A stretch of DNA of 64,000 bases from NCBI GenBank assembly GCA_963809545.1, contig CAWEKD010000007.1, forward strand, positions 744,001 through 808,000, given 5' to 3'. The notes under the pieces are model-generated. The model was not told where the DNA came from. It saw nothing but the letters and a program-made list of their open reading frames with translations, and made no database searches. This stretch comes from Natronosporangium sp035305625 (lineage in GTDB: Bacteria; Actinomycetota; Actinomycetes; Mycobacteriales; Micromonosporaceae). Shown here one piece after another: positions 15,132 through 24,630 of this stretch; positions within the stretch are counted from its first letter, which is position 1; every line of letters begins with the position of its first letter. The position numbers and the translations under genes are program-made.

Positions 15132-15937
15132 CAGGAGGACGCCCTCGAGGTGGAGCGACGGTGCGGGTCCCACAGCATCCACGGGCACTCCCCGCGCCGG
15201 TACATCTCCTCCAGCTCGGCCCGGTCCTTGAAGGTGTCGGCCGCCCGCCAGAAGCCGGTGTACCGCTGGGCCAGCAACTTGCCCTCCGGCACCAGCCGGG
15301 CGAACGCGGTCGGCACCATCTCCTCCCCTTCCCGGAGCACATCGAAGATCTCCGGGGTCATGATGAAGTAGCCGCCGTTCTCCCACTGCATCAGCTCGCG
15401 GACCTCACGGACCGCGGTCACCCGCCCGTCGTCGGTCATCTCCACCACGTGGTGGGTGGACACCGGCGGCACCACGATCATGCTGGCCACCGCCCCACTG
15501 GTCCGGAACCGCTCGATCATCTCCGGCAGCGGCGCGTCGGTGAGGGTGTCGGCGTAGTTCGCCATGAAGATCGGCTCGTCCTCGACGTGCTCCCGGACCC
15601 GCAGCAGCCGCTCCCCGATGGTGGTGTGCAGTCCGGTGTCGATGAACGTGATCTTCCAGTCGGTGATGTCGGCCGAGTGCAGGCTGATCTCCCGGCCCCC
15701 ACCGGCCAGCGTGAAGTCGTTGGAGAGGGTCTCGTCGTACCGCAGGAAGAACTCCTTGACCGCGGCGGCACCGTACCCCAGGCAGAGGATGAAATCGGTG
15801 TGGCCGAAGTGCGCGTAGTACCGCATCACATGCCACAGCAGCGGCCGGTCGCCGATCATCGTCATCGGCTTCGGGGTGGAGTCGGCGCCTTCGCGCATCC
15901 GCATCCCCAGGCCGCCGCAGAACAGCACCACCTTCAT
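15131..15937 (-). CDS. rfbF: Glucose-1-phosphate cytidylyltransferase-like nucleotidyltransferase (RfbF type)
   Basis: 268 residues. The nucleotide-binding signature is MKVVLFCGGLGMRMREGADS, followed by PKPMTMIGDRPLLWHVMRYY and the metal-binding FMANYADTLTD. YTGFWRAADTFKDR near the C-terminus is characteristic of RfbF-like enzymes. RfbF makes CDP-glucose for CDP-3,6-dideoxyhexose and branched sugars. Its neighbours are two C-methyltransferases and an epimerase, which fits a C-methylated sugar. No CDP-glucose 4,6-dehydratase is recognisable nearby, so the nucleotide specificity is uncertain. Confidence 0.8.
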   Translation of the reverse strand: MKVVLFCGGLGMRMREGADSTPKPMTMIGDRPLLWHVMRYYAHFGHTDFILCLGYGAAAVKEFFLRYDETLSNDFTLAGGGREISLHSADITDWKITFIDTGLHTTIGERLLRVREHVEDEPIFMANYADTLTDAPLPEMIERFRTSGAVASMIVVPPVSTHHVVEMTDDGRVTAVREVRELMQWENGGYFIMTPEIFDVLREGEEMVPTAFARLVPEGKLLAQRYTGFWRAADTFKDRAELEEMYRRGECPWMLWDPHRRSTSRASS

Positions 15938-15938
15938 G

Positions 15939-17159
15939 TCACACCACCTCCAACTGCGGGATCGGGAACACCAGTCGACCGCCCCACTCGCGGACGTACG
16001 CCAGCTGCGCGGTCAGCTCTTCCCGCAGATTCCAGGGCAGGACCAGGATGTAGTCTGGGCGCTCGCGGGCGATCCGCTCCGGCTCGTAGATCGGAATGTG
16101 GGTGCCGGGCAGGAACAAGCCCTGCTTGTACGGGCTCCGGTCGACCGTCCACGCCAACAGGTCGGACCGGATCCCGCAGTGGTTCAGCAGGGTGTTGCCC
16201 TTGCCCGGGGCGCCGTAGCCGACCACGGTGGCCCCCTTGGCCCGCGCCTCGAGCAGAAAACCCATCAGATCACGCTTGACCGCCGCCACCGCCTCGGCGA
16301 ACCCGCGGTGGCCGTCCAGGGTGTGCAGGCCGGCGGCGGCTTCCGCCGCGAGCACCCGGGCCACCGCCTCCCCCGTCTCCCCGGCGGACCCCTCCGGCCG
16401 GGCGTACACCCGCAGCGACCCGCCGTGGGTGGAGAGCTCCTCCACGTCCACCACCCGCAGCCCGCCGGTGGCGAGCGCCCGCTGCGCGGTGCGCAACGAA
16501 AGGTATTGATAGTGCTCGTGATAGATGGTGTCGTACTGACGCCGCTCGATCAGCCGCAGCAGGTGTGGGAACTCCAGCGTGACCAGGCCGTCCGGTTTGA
16601 CCAGCGCCGCCAGTCCGGCGGTGAAGCCGCGCAGGTCCGGCACGTGGGCGTACACGTTGTTCGCCACCACCAGGTCCGCCCGGCCGTACCGCTCGGCCAG
16701 CTCCGCCCCGGTCTCGGCCCCCAGGAACACGTTCTCGGTGCGGATCCCCCGCTGCCGGGCCACCTCGGCGATGTTGCGGGCCGGCTCCACCCCCAGCACC
16801 GGGATCCCGGCGGCGACGAAGTGCTGCAGCAGGTAGCCGTCGTTGCTGGCCACCTCGGTCACCAGGCTGTCCGGCCCCAGCCCGAGCCGGGCGCGCATGG
16901 TCTCGGCGTACCGGCGGGCGTGGGCCACCCAGGAGTCGGAGTACGAGGAGAAGTAGGCGTAGTCCGAGAAGATCTCCTCCCCGGGCACGTACGCGGGCAA
17001 CTGCACCAGCAGGCATTCACGGCAGATCCGCACATGCAGGGGGTAGAAGGTCTCCGGGGCGTCCAGTTGGTCGGCCCGCAGGTAGCTCTCGCACAGCGGG
17101 GACATCCCCAAGTCAACAAAGGTCTCAGTCAGCGGAGCGTCGCACAGCCGACAGTCCAC
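15939..17159 (-). CDS. NDP-sugar C-methyltransferase (TylC3/EvaC-type)
   Basis: This 406-residue three-part protein has an N-terminal zinc domain with CRLCDAPLTET and RICRECLLVQL. A central SAM-binding domain has LVTEVASNDGYLLQHF as motif I and VANNVYAHVPDL. A C-terminal domain carries VVGYGAPGKGNTLLNHCG. This is the Methyltransf_13/11/14 arrangement of C-3 methyltransferases that act on keto-deoxy sugars bound to nucleotides. The YDTIYHEHYQYLSL stretch holds the putative catalytic Tyr/His/Glu. It starts 18 bases after the upstream methyltransferase stop and is followed at once by the nucleotidyltransferase. Confidence 0.85.
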   Translation of the reverse strand: MDCRLCDAPLTETFVDLGMSPLCESYLRADQLDAPETFYPLHVRICRECLLVQLPAYVPGEEIFSDYAYFSSYSDSWVAHARRYAETMRARLGLGPDSLVTEVASNDGYLLQHFVAAGIPVLGVEPARNIAEVARQRGIRTENVFLGAETGAELAERYGRADLVVANNVYAHVPDLRGFTAGLAALVKPDGLVTLEFPHLLRLIERRQYDTIYHEHYQYLSLRTAQRALATGGLRVVDVEELSTHGGSLRVYARPEGSAGETGEAVARVLAAEAAAGLHTLDGHRGFAEAVAAVKRDLMGFLLEARAKGATVVGYGAPGKGNTLLNHCGIRSDLLAWTVDRSPYKQGLFLPGTHIPIYEPERIARERPDYILVLPWNLREELTAQLAYVREWGGRLVFPIPQLEVV

Positions 17160-17177
17160 CCGGTCACTCCTTCCAGC

Positions 17178-18356
17178 TCAGGCCACCAGCAGCTCAGCGG
17201 TTACTCCGAGCGCCGCCAGCGACTTGCCGATCTCGTCCCGGTACGCGGGGTTGGTGATCACCACCGCCTCCGGCTGCACGCGGGCCAGCTCCTCCGGCGG
17301 ATCCACCCGGTGACCGGTGACCGGTAGGTACCGGCCCCACTTGCGGGGGTTCACGTCCACCACCGCCGCCAGCCGCCGCTCCGGGTCGACCGCGGTCAGG
17401 AACTGCACTCCCCGGGAGCCGGCGCCCCACAGCACCGGCCGGGCGCCCCGGTCCGCGAGCTCCGCCACGATCCGACGCCACCGCTCCCGCTCCGCCGCCT
17501 GCCGCTGCCCGAACTGGCGCACCGCCGCCAGGTGCCGGTCCCGGTCGGCGTTGGTGGGGAGGGCGGGACCGTCGGGGTCGAGGGCCCGGGGCTGGTTGGC
17601 GGAGATCTCGATCCAGCCGAACATGCCGGAGAAGTAGGTGCCGACCGCCTCCACCCGCCAGCCCGCCCGGGTCACGATCGTGCACAGTGAGTGCTGATCG
17701 AAGTACGACACGTGCGGGTAGATGACCTCCCAGCCGGCGGTGGCGAGGTCGTACCCGGCGTCGGGCACCTCGATGTACCCGTACACCGGCCGGCCCGCCG
17801 CCTGCTCGCGCAGGTCCACCAAAAACTCGTACGGGTCGTCCAGGTGCTCGAACCAGTGCCGACACACGAAGGCGTCGAACTCCGGCAGGCCCGTACCGCG
17901 TGGGGCGTATCCGGTGTGGAATTCCGCCCCGCTGGGGTCCTTGCCGGGCGGGCCGGCGTACATCGCGTCGTACCCCACCCCGGTGCAGCCGGCGTGGGTA
18001 CACAGCTCCCGCAGGAACTCCCCCTGGCCGCAGCCGATGTCCAGCACCCGCGCCCCGGCCAGCCGGAACCGGTCGGTCAGGTGCGCCACCAGGTCGCGGG
18101 AGTAGCGCTGGAACGCCGGCGAGTGGTGCAGGTTGGTGTCCATCGTGGTGTCATACACCATCACGTCCGGATCGAATCCGATGTTCCGGACATATCCACA
18201 GGAAGGACAGTAGGCCAGGTGCATACGCCCGAGCGGGGAGCGCATCGCCTCGTCCCGATCCGCCCAGTGCACCCCACACAGCACCGGAATCTCGCCCAGG
18301 TCGGCGACCGGCACCAACGTCGCCTCGGCGCAGGCGTCGCACCGGCGGGCGGTCAT
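17178..18356 (-). CDS. Second zinc-finger SAM-dependent C-methyltransferase
   Basis: This 392-residue protein is organised like its neighbour but distinct from it: N-terminal CDACAEATLV and YCPSCGYVRN zinc-binding pairs, a SAM domain with RVLDIGCGQGEFLREL, and a C-terminal nucleotide-binding-like domain with RPVLWGAGSRGVQFL. CRHWFEHLDDPYEFLVDL follows motif I. The pair suggests two methyl branches or two different sugars. The ATG overlaps the epimerase stop by four bases (ATGA), so the genes are co-translated. Confidence 0.8.
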   Translation of the reverse strand: MTARRCDACAEATLVPVADLGEIPVLCGVHWADRDEAMRSPLGRMHLAYCPSCGYVRNIGFDPDVMVYDTTMDTNLHHSPAFQRYSRDLVAHLTDRFRLAGARVLDIGCGQGEFLRELCTHAGCTGVGYDAMYAGPPGKDPSGAEFHTGYAPRGTGLPEFDAFVCRHWFEHLDDPYEFLVDLREQAAGRPVYGYIEVPDAGYDLATAGWEVIYPHVSYFDQHSLCTIVTRAGWRVEAVGTYFSGMFGWIEISANQPRALDPDGPALPTNADRDRHLAAVRQFGQRQAAERERWRRIVAELADRGARPVLWGAGSRGVQFLTAVDPERRLAAVVDVNPRKWGRYLPVTGHRVDPPEELARVQPEAVVITNPAYRDEIGKSLAALGVTAELLVA

Positions 18357-19384
18357 CGGTCACTCCACCGCAGCTGCGCGTCCAACCGCCCGGCCTCCCG
18401 CCACCGCCGGATCGCCAACAGCCGCTGATGGCGCGGCCCCATCAAATCGTCCAATGTCAACCCGTACCGCTGGTACTGCGCGACCAGATCGGCGATCCCT
18501 TCCCGCAGGGTCCAGCGTGGCCGCCACTCCGGCACCACCCGCCGGATCCGGTCACAGTTGACCTGATAGTTGCGGGTGTCGGCACCGGATCCCGGCGCGA
18601 AGGTCACCCGGCTGCCCGGCACCGCCTCGGCCACCAGCTCCGCCACCTGCCGGATCCGGTAGTTCTCGCTGCTCTGCCCGATGTTGAACGCCTGGCCGCG
18701 GACCGCATCGGCCGGGGCGGTCAGCAACGCGAGGAACGCCGCGGCGATGTCCTCCGCGTGCACCAGCGGCCGCCAGGCCGAACCGTCGGAGCGCAGCCGG
18801 ACCTCCCCGGTCAGCAGCGCGTGCCCGACCAGATCGTTGACCACCAGATCTCCCCGCAACCGCGGAGAGAAGCCGTACGCGGTGGCGTTCCGCAGGAACA
18901 CCGGGCAGAACCGGTCGTCGGCCAGCGGCCGCAGGTCCCGCTCGGCCAGCACCTTCGACTCCCCGTACGGGGTGACCGGCGCCATCGGCGCCTCCTCCGT
19001 CAATGCCTCCCCGGTGTCCCCGGCGCCGTACAGCGAGCAGGAGGAGGAGAACAGGAACCGGGACACCCCGGCGCGCCGGGCGACCTCCGCCAGCCGGACC
19101 GTCGCCCGGTGGTTGATCTCATAGGTCAGCTCCGGATCAAGATTCCCGATCGGGTCGTTGCAGATCGCCGCCAGGTGCACCACCGCGTCGAACCCGGCGC
19201 AGTGCTCCTCGGTCACGTCCCGTAGATCCACCCGGTACGACTTGATCTCCGCTGGCGCCGGCCCCAATGTGCCGTCGGCATACCAGCCCACATCCAGGCC
19301 GACCACATCGTGGCCGGCGGCGGTCAGCATCGGCACCAACACCGTACCGAGGTATCCCTGATGGCCGGTGACGAGTACGCGCAT
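18353..19384 (-). CDS. NAD-dependent nucleotide-sugar epimerase/dehydratase (extended SDR)
   Basis: 343 residues. The Rossmann motif GHQGYLGTVLVPML begins at residue 7, VVHLAAICNDP is the conserved core, and the catalytic tetrad is visible as SSSCSLYG and TPYGESKVLAERD. The start at 19384 places the glycine motif at the usual position; an in-frame upstream extension lacks similarity. As first gene of the minus-strand sugar operon it probably makes or epimerises the keto-sugar that the two methyltransferases use. It diverges from the flippase gene across 150 bases, which must contain both promoters. Confidence 0.8.
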   Translation of the reverse strand: MRVLVTGHQGYLGTVLVPMLTAAGHDVVGLDVGWYADGTLGPAPAEIKSYRVDLRDVTEEHCAGFDAVVHLAAICNDPIGNLDPELTYEINHRATVRLAEVARRAGVSRFLFSSSCSLYGAGDTGEALTEEAPMAPVTPYGESKVLAERDLRPLADDRFCPVFLRNATAYGFSPRLRGDLVVNDLVGHALLTGEVRLRSDGSAWRPLVHAEDIAAAFLALLTAPADAVRGQAFNIGQSSENYRIRQVAELVAEAVPGSRVTFAPGSGADTRNYQVNCDRIRRVVPEWRPRWTLREGIADLVAQYQRYGLTLDDLMGPRHQRLLAIRRWREAGRLDAQLRWSDR

Positions 19385-19534
19385 GGTGGACTCCCGTCGC
19401 ATGTGAAGATAGCGGGCGACCCGCACGGGAACAGCCTGCCAGTGTGCCCGACCTTGGCCCTGGCGGGGTCACTCTGTCGCATAGTCGACACCCGACTGCC
19501 CATCGCCGTACCAAAATGAGAGGTTGGGGACGCG

Positions 19535-21118
19535 ATGACCCACCGCGCCGACCCGGTGGCTGTACCACCACCTTCCCCACCGCAGGATCCTCCACCCCCG
19601 CCCGCCGCCGAGGTGGTCGACGACCGACCGCACGACGGCCGGACGGTCCGGGGTGCGGTGCTGTGGTCCTACCTGCTCGGCGGCGGCCAGATGGTGCTGC
19701 ACGGCGGGGTCACCCTGCTGCTGGCGGCGATCCTGCTGCCGGAGGTGTTCGGGGTCATGGCCCTGGCCCTGACCTGGGTGACGTTCGCCCAGATGCTGCT
19801 GCACGAGGGGCCGGCGCTGGCGGTGATCCAGCGAGCGGACGTCAACGACCGGCACCTGACCGCGGCGTTCGTGGTCAACCTGATCACCGCGGCGCTGATC
19901 GCCACCGTGTTCGTGGCGGTCGCCCCACTGTGGGCGGCGGCGGTGAAGCTGCCGGAGCTGACCTGGCTGTGCTGGGCACTGGCCCCGGTGATCCTGCTGC
20001 ACGCACTGATCGTGGTGCCGGACGCGATCCTGCGCCGGCAGATGCGGATGCGGCGGCTACAGGCCCGGTTGCTGACGGCCACCGCGGTCAGCAGCGCGGT
20101 GGCGGTGGGGGCGGCGCTGGCGGGGCTGGGGGTGTGGGCGCTGGTGCTGCAACACCTGACCGCCGCTGTCCTGAGCGCGGTGCTGCTGTGGGCCAGCTCC
20201 CCCTGGCGGCCCCGGCGGGGGCCGATCCGGCCGGCGCTACGGGACCTGCGCCGGTTCTCGGTGCTGTCGATATCGGACTTTCTAGCAGGATTCATCAGTA
20301 GTCGGGCAGACGCCATCCTGGCCGGACTGTTCTTCCACCCCCTGGCGTTGGGGCTGTACCGGTTCTCGCTGCGGATCGTCGAGATGGGCAGTGAGCTCGC
20401 CTTCGACGGCATTCGGCAAGTCACCGTGCCGCATCTGTCCCGGTTGCAGGATCAGCGGGCGGAATTCGAGGACCAGCTGGGCAAGCTGGTCCACGCCGGC
20501 GCGGTGTTGGCGGTGCCGGCCCTCGGCATCCTCGCCGGCGCCGCCTTACCGCTGTTGACCCTGTTGGGCGAGGAGTGGATCGCCGGGACGAACACGCTGC
20601 GGCTGCTGTGCCTGTTCGGAGTGGTGGCCTGCGTGAGCAATCTGCTCGGACCCGCGATCCAGGCGGCCGGGCGGCCCGGGATCGCCGCCGCGATCGGCTG
20701 GATCAGCGCCGGGGTAGCCGCCGCGCTCTTGATCACCGTCGGCCTGTGGTACGGGGGTGCCGCTACCACCGACCAGGCCCTGGCGATGGCGGCGGCGATG
20801 CTGGGCGCCCAGCTCGTCACCGCTCTGCTCACCCTGTGCTGGGCGATCCGAGGGGTGCTGCGACTGCGGCTCGGGCCGATCCTGGGGCCGGCGGCCCCCG
20901 CCCTGCTCGCGGCGGTGGCCGCCGCGGCGTCCGGGATCGCCGCCGGCCGCCTGGGGGCCGACCAGTTCCCCGCCCTGGCGGGGCTGCTGGTGACCGGCAC
21001 CGCGGGCGCGCTGGCCGCCGGGGCGGTGTTGTTCGGCCTGGACGCCCGGTTCGTCGCCCGCGTACGCCAACTGCTTAACCGATCCTCTTCTCCTACGAAC
21101 GGACAACCCGCGACATGA
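19535..21118 (+). CDS. Wzx-type oligosaccharide flippase
   Basis: This 527-residue membrane protein has an N-terminal Pro-rich cytosolic tail and about 12-14 hydrophobic helices. The MATE/PST-family features include RGAVLWSYLLGGGQMVLHG in the first helix and the conserved ISDFLAGFISSRADAILAG and LALGLYRFSLRIVEMG region mid-protein. It would move lipid-linked repeat units across the membrane for polymerisation. It is the first gene of a plus-strand run continuing to the acyltransferase with an ATGA overlap. Confidence 0.85.
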   Translation: MTHRADPVAVPPPSPPQDPPPPPAAEVVDDRPHDGRTVRGAVLWSYLLGGGQMVLHGGVTLLLAAILLPEVFGVMALALTWVTFAQMLLHEGPALAVIQRADVNDRHLTAAFVVNLITAALIATVFVAVAPLWAAAVKLPELTWLCWALAPVILLHALIVVPDAILRRQMRMRRLQARLLTATAVSSAVAVGAALAGLGVWALVLQHLTAAVLSAVLLWASSPWRPRRGPIRPALRDLRRFSVLSISDFLAGFISSRADAILAGLFFHPLALGLYRFSLRIVEMGSELAFDGIRQVTVPHLSRLQDQRAEFEDQLGKLVHAGAVLAVPALGILAGAALPLLTLLGEEWIAGTNTLRLLCLFGVVACVSNLLGPAIQAAGRPGIAAAIGWISAGVAAALLITVGLWYGGAATTDQALAMAAAMLGAQLVTALLTLCWAIRGVLRLRLGPILGPAAPALLAAVAAAASGIAAGRLGADQFPALAGLLVTGTAGALAAGAVLFGLDARFVARVRQLLNRSSSPTNGQPAT

Positions 21119-22140
21119 AAGTCACGATCATCCATCCCTCCGAGCTCGGTCCCTCCGAACTGGACCAGTGGCGGGCGTGGCAGGCCACGCGACTGGAGTG
21201 GCAGAACCCGTTCCTGGCGCCGGAATTCACCCTCGCGGTCGGCCGGGCTCGCCCCGGCGCCCGTGTCGGGGTGATCGAGGACGGTGGCCGGGTGGTGGGC
21301 TTCTTCCCCCATGAAATCCGCGGCAAGGTCATCGGCAAGGCGATCGGCGCCGGAATCTCCGACTGCCAGGTGGTCCTGCACGAACCCGGGTTCGACTTCG
21401 ACGCCATGGCGCTGATCCGCGCCTGCGGACTACCGGTCTGGGAGTTTGATCACCTGCTCGCCGATCAGCGACCGTTCCAGCCGTACCACACGGAGCGGGA
21501 GGGTTCCCCGCTGCTGGACCTCCGCGACGGCTTCGAGGCCTACCTGCAGCAACGACGCGCCGCCACCAAGGGCAGCATCAAAGCCGCGCTCCGTAAACAG
21601 CGCAAACTGGCGCGGGAGTGGGGCGAGCTGAAGTTCGAGTACGACACCCGTGACCCCGAGCTCCTCCCTACCCTGATGCGCTGGAAATCCGCCCAATACC
21701 GGCGAACCGGAATGATGGACCGGTTCGAAGTGTCGTGGATCCGACAGGTGGTGGAGGAGCTCGCCGCCAGCCGGGCGCCAGGGTGTGCCGGGGTGATGTC
21801 CGCCCTCTACGCTGGAGGGCGACTGGTCGCGATGGACTTCGGTCTCCGCGGAGGCCCCATCCTGGTGGACTGGTTCCCCGCCTACGACCGGGCGGCCAGC
21901 GCATACTCACCCGGACTCCAGCTGGCGCTGCTGATGGCCGAGGCCGCAGCCGCGTCCGGAGTCCACCAGATCGACCTCGGAAAGGGGCAGGCCGAATTCA
22001 AGGACACGCTGAAGAACGCCGAGCTGATGATCGCGACCGGTCGGGTGGAGCGGTCCCGGTCGGTGGCTCTGGCCCGGCGGGTCCATCTCCGCCTGGTTCC
22101 CACCCTCCGAGACACCATCCGGCAAATCCGTACCCGTTGA
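21115..22140 (+). CDS. CelD/FemAB-like GNAT acyltransferase
   Basis: This 341-residue protein has two GNAT-like halves. The N-terminal half has QNPFLAPEFTLAVGRARPGA. The C-terminal half has the hallmark ALYAGGRLVAMDFGLRGG, WFPAYDRAASAYSPGLQLAL and IDLGKGQAEFKDTLKNAEL. These match the CelD/BcsL group of acyltransferases found in exopolysaccharide loci, which acylate sugars or transfer aminoacyl groups. The substrate is unknown. The ATG at 21115 overlaps the flippase stop. Confidence 0.8.
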   Translation: MKVTIIHPSELGPSELDQWRAWQATRLEWQNPFLAPEFTLAVGRARPGARVGVIEDGGRVVGFFPHEIRGKVIGKAIGAGISDCQVVLHEPGFDFDAMALIRACGLPVWEFDHLLADQRPFQPYHTEREGSPLLDLRDGFEAYLQQRRAATKGSIKAALRKQRKLAREWGELKFEYDTRDPELLPTLMRWKSAQYRRTGMMDRFEVSWIRQVVEELAASRAPGCAGVMSALYAGGRLVAMDFGLRGGPILVDWFPAYDRAASAYSPGLQLALLMAEAAAASGVHQIDLGKGQAEFKDTLKNAELMIATGRVERSRSVALARRVHLRLVPTLRDTIRQIRTR

Positions 22141-22189
22141 GCACCACCGTGGCGGCTACTATCGCTCCACGCCCACATGGGAGGACACC

Positions 22190-23227
22190 ATGGACCTTTG
22201 GGAGCTGACCAAGCTGGTCTTCCGCCGCTGGCTCGTCAGCCTGCCGATGCTGCTGGCGCTGGCGGGAGGGCTGGTGCTCATGCAGGTCAAGATGTCGCCG
22301 GACTACGAGGCGGTCGCCCACGTCCAGCTGATTCCTCCGCAGGTGCAGCCGGCCACCGACAACCAGGACGGTGGGGGGAACAACCCGTGGGCGCAGCTGG
22401 GGGCCGACTCGCTCGGGCAGGCGGTGGTGGTCAGCATGCAGCGCCCGAGCCTGGCCGCCACCTTGGAGGAGGAGGGGCTGAGCGACAAGTTCACCGTCGC
22501 GCTAGACCCGTACTTCCCGATCGTGAACATCGAGGTGATCGGAGAAACCCCGGAGCAGGCCACCGCCACCGCCCAACGCCTGGCCCAGATGGTGGTCGAT
22601 GATGTCCAGGCCCGGCAGGACGCGTACAACGTCCCCTCGGAGAAGGCGATCAGCACCCTGCTGCTGGACGACGGCAGCGACCTGACTCCCAACAACAGCA
22701 GCAAGCGGCGGGCGATGGTGGCGGTCGCCGGCCTCGGGCTGCTGCTGACCGGCGCGACCTCGGTCGCGGTGGACGCGCTGATCTACCGCTACCGGCGCCG
22801 TCGGTCCGGCCGGCCTGGCCAGGAACCGTGGCCGGCCCGCTACGAACCGGCGGCCACTCCGGTGGACGCACCGACCAGCGGGGCGGGGGTGACCAACGCC
22901 CCGGTCGCCGGGGTCGCCCCGGTCTCACCCGCTCCCCCGGCGAGGCCGCCGGTCGGCGTGGACCTGTCCCACCAGCTGACCCGGGATCCGAGCTCGGTGC
23001 CGGCCGCCGGCCGGTTCCCGACGGCTTCGCCGGCCGCGGAACGGGGCGGGCAGGATGGTCGAGACTGGTCAGACGACCGGCACAGCCCGTCGGCTACGCC
23101 GCTGGCAGAGAGCCGGCCAGCGGACTATCCCGCACCCACCCCGCCGCCGTACCCGGACGACAGCACGGTGGTGCTGCCGCTGGCACACGGTCGGTGGCCG
23201 GACCAGGACTCCGGTAGTAAGCGTTGA
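22190..23227 (+). CDS. Wzz/YveK-like polysaccharide co-polymerase
   Basis: 345 residues. Transmembrane helix 1 (about 15-35, FRRWLVSLPMLLALAGGLVLM) is followed by a periplasmic loop with EAVAHVQLIPPQVQPATDNQ and VVVSMQRPSLAATLEEEGL. Helix 2 (about 178-200) and a long Pro-rich cytosolic tail follow. No tyrosine-kinase Walker motifs are present, so it is the chain-length-determinant half only. It would set glycan length together with the Wzy protein that overlaps its stop. Confidence 0.75.
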   Translation: MDLWELTKLVFRRWLVSLPMLLALAGGLVLMQVKMSPDYEAVAHVQLIPPQVQPATDNQDGGGNNPWAQLGADSLGQAVVVSMQRPSLAATLEEEGLSDKFTVALDPYFPIVNIEVIGETPEQATATAQRLAQMVVDDVQARQDAYNVPSEKAISTLLLDDGSDLTPNNSSKRRAMVAVAGLGLLLTGATSVAVDALIYRYRRRRSGRPGQEPWPARYEPAATPVDAPTSGAGVTNAPVAGVAPVSPAPPARPPVGVDLSHQLTRDPSSVPAAGRFPTASPAAERGGQDGRDWSDDRHSPSATPLAESRPADYPAPTPPPYPDDSTVVLPLAHGRWPDQDSGSKR

Positions 23228-24606
23228 CCACCGCATTCCCGGTCGATTTCGAGCCGTCCGCCCTCGGTGGACAGCTCTACCGCACCCGTCGGCGGATGAG
23301 CTACGTCGACAGCTCGACCGTGGTGATGTTGATGGTCTGCGTGCTCCTGCTCCTGCCGGCGCAGCTGGTGGTCCCGGCCATGTCGAGCTTCGGCAAGCCG
23401 GCGATCCTGGTCAGCCTGCTGCTGGCGGTGTGGTGGCTGGCGGCCCGGCTCCATCCCCGACTGACCATGACCGGCCCCCAGCCGATCCGGTGGGCGGTGC
23501 TGATGTTCGTGCTGGCCGCGCTGGCCTCGTACGCCGCGGGACACTCGCGCGGCCTGCCGTCTCTGGAGGCCAGCGGCGCCGACGCCGCCCTGCTCGCCAC
23601 CACCGCCATGGTCGGCGTGATGCTGATGGGGGCGGACGGAATCGCCAATCGGGAACGGCTGGACGCGGTGACCCGATTGATCGTCTGGTGTGGCGCGGTC
23701 ATGGCGGCGATCGGCTATACCCAGTCGTTCCTGGGGATCGACCCCACCAATTACCTGGTGTTGCCGGGGATGACCCTGCACGGCGAACTGACCGGCTTCC
23801 GGCCCCGCGGGGAGGGGTTCTTCCAAGTCGCCAGCACCACCGCCCACTACATCGAATTCAGTGCGGTGATGGCGATCATCCTGCCGTTCGCGATCCACTG
23901 GGCACGGTTCGGCGCCACCCGGCTGCGTCGGCAACTGGCGGGGCTGGCCGCGATCGGAATCGCCGCGATCATCCCGCTGACCCTGTCCCGGACCGGGATC
24001 GTGGCGCTGGCGATCGGGATGGCGATCATGTTCTGGGCCTGGCCGTGGCGGCTGCGCTACCAGATGCTGCTGGCCGGGGCCGGGCTCAGCGCCGGGTTCC
24101 TGGTGCTGCAACCGGGGCTGCTCGGCACCCTCCGCTCCATCTTCCTGGCGTTCAGCGACGACCCCAGCATCCAGGGGCGGCTGGATGACTACCCGGTGGT
24201 GGCCGAATACTTCGCCGACCGACCGTGGTTCGGTCGGGGAATCGGTACCTTCATCCCCGAGCTCTATGTCCTCTTGGACAACCAGTGGCTGGGCACCCTG
24301 GTCACCCACGGGCTGGTGGGGGTAGCGGCCCTGGCCGGGCTGCACCTGACCGCGGCCGCGTTGACGGTGATCGCCTACCGGCGCGCCAGCACCGCCGCCG
24401 ACCGGCACCTGTGCTTCGCGCTGCTGTCCACACAGGCGATCGCGGTGGTGTGCGGGTTCACCTTCGACACGCACGCGTTCGACACGTTCGCCCTGTTGGT
24501 GGCGCTGCTGACCGGATTCGCCGGGGCGATGTGGCGGCTCACCCACCCGGCGCGGATGGTGCGGACCGCCACCACCTCCATGCTGTTCCGGCGCGAGGAG
24601 GCCTGA
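23224..24606 (+). CDS. Wzy/O-antigen ligase-like polymerase
   Basis: This 460-residue polytopic membrane protein has about 10-12 hydrophobic helices and one large extracytoplasmic loop in the second half (DDPSIQGRLDDYPVVAEYFA followed by PWFGRGIGTFIPELY). WFGRGIGTF is the loop motif shared by O-antigen ligases and polymerases. The TTG at 23224 overlaps the preceding TGA and gives a sensible N-terminus; ATG alternatives lie further in. It would polymerise flipped repeat units. Confidence 0.8.
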   Translation: MTTAFPVDFEPSALGGQLYRTRRRMSYVDSSTVVMLMVCVLLLLPAQLVVPAMSSFGKPAILVSLLLAVWWLAARLHPRLTMTGPQPIRWAVLMFVLAALASYAAGHSRGLPSLEASGADAALLATTAMVGVMLMGADGIANRERLDAVTRLIVWCGAVMAAIGYTQSFLGIDPTNYLVLPGMTLHGELTGFRPRGEGFFQVASTTAHYIEFSAVMAIILPFAIHWARFGATRLRRQLAGLAAIGIAAIIPLTLSRTGIVALAIGMAIMFWAWPWRLRYQMLLAGAGLSAGFLVLQPGLLGTLRSIFLAFSDDPSIQGRLDDYPVVAEYFADRPWFGRGIGTFIPELYVLLDNQWLGTLVTHGLVGVAALAGLHLTAAALTVIAYRRASTAADRHLCFALLSTQAIAVVCGFTFDTHAFDTFALLVALLTGFAGAMWRLTHPARMVRTATTSMLFRREEA

Positions 24607-24630
24607 CCGGCGGTCACCGCCCCACCCGGT

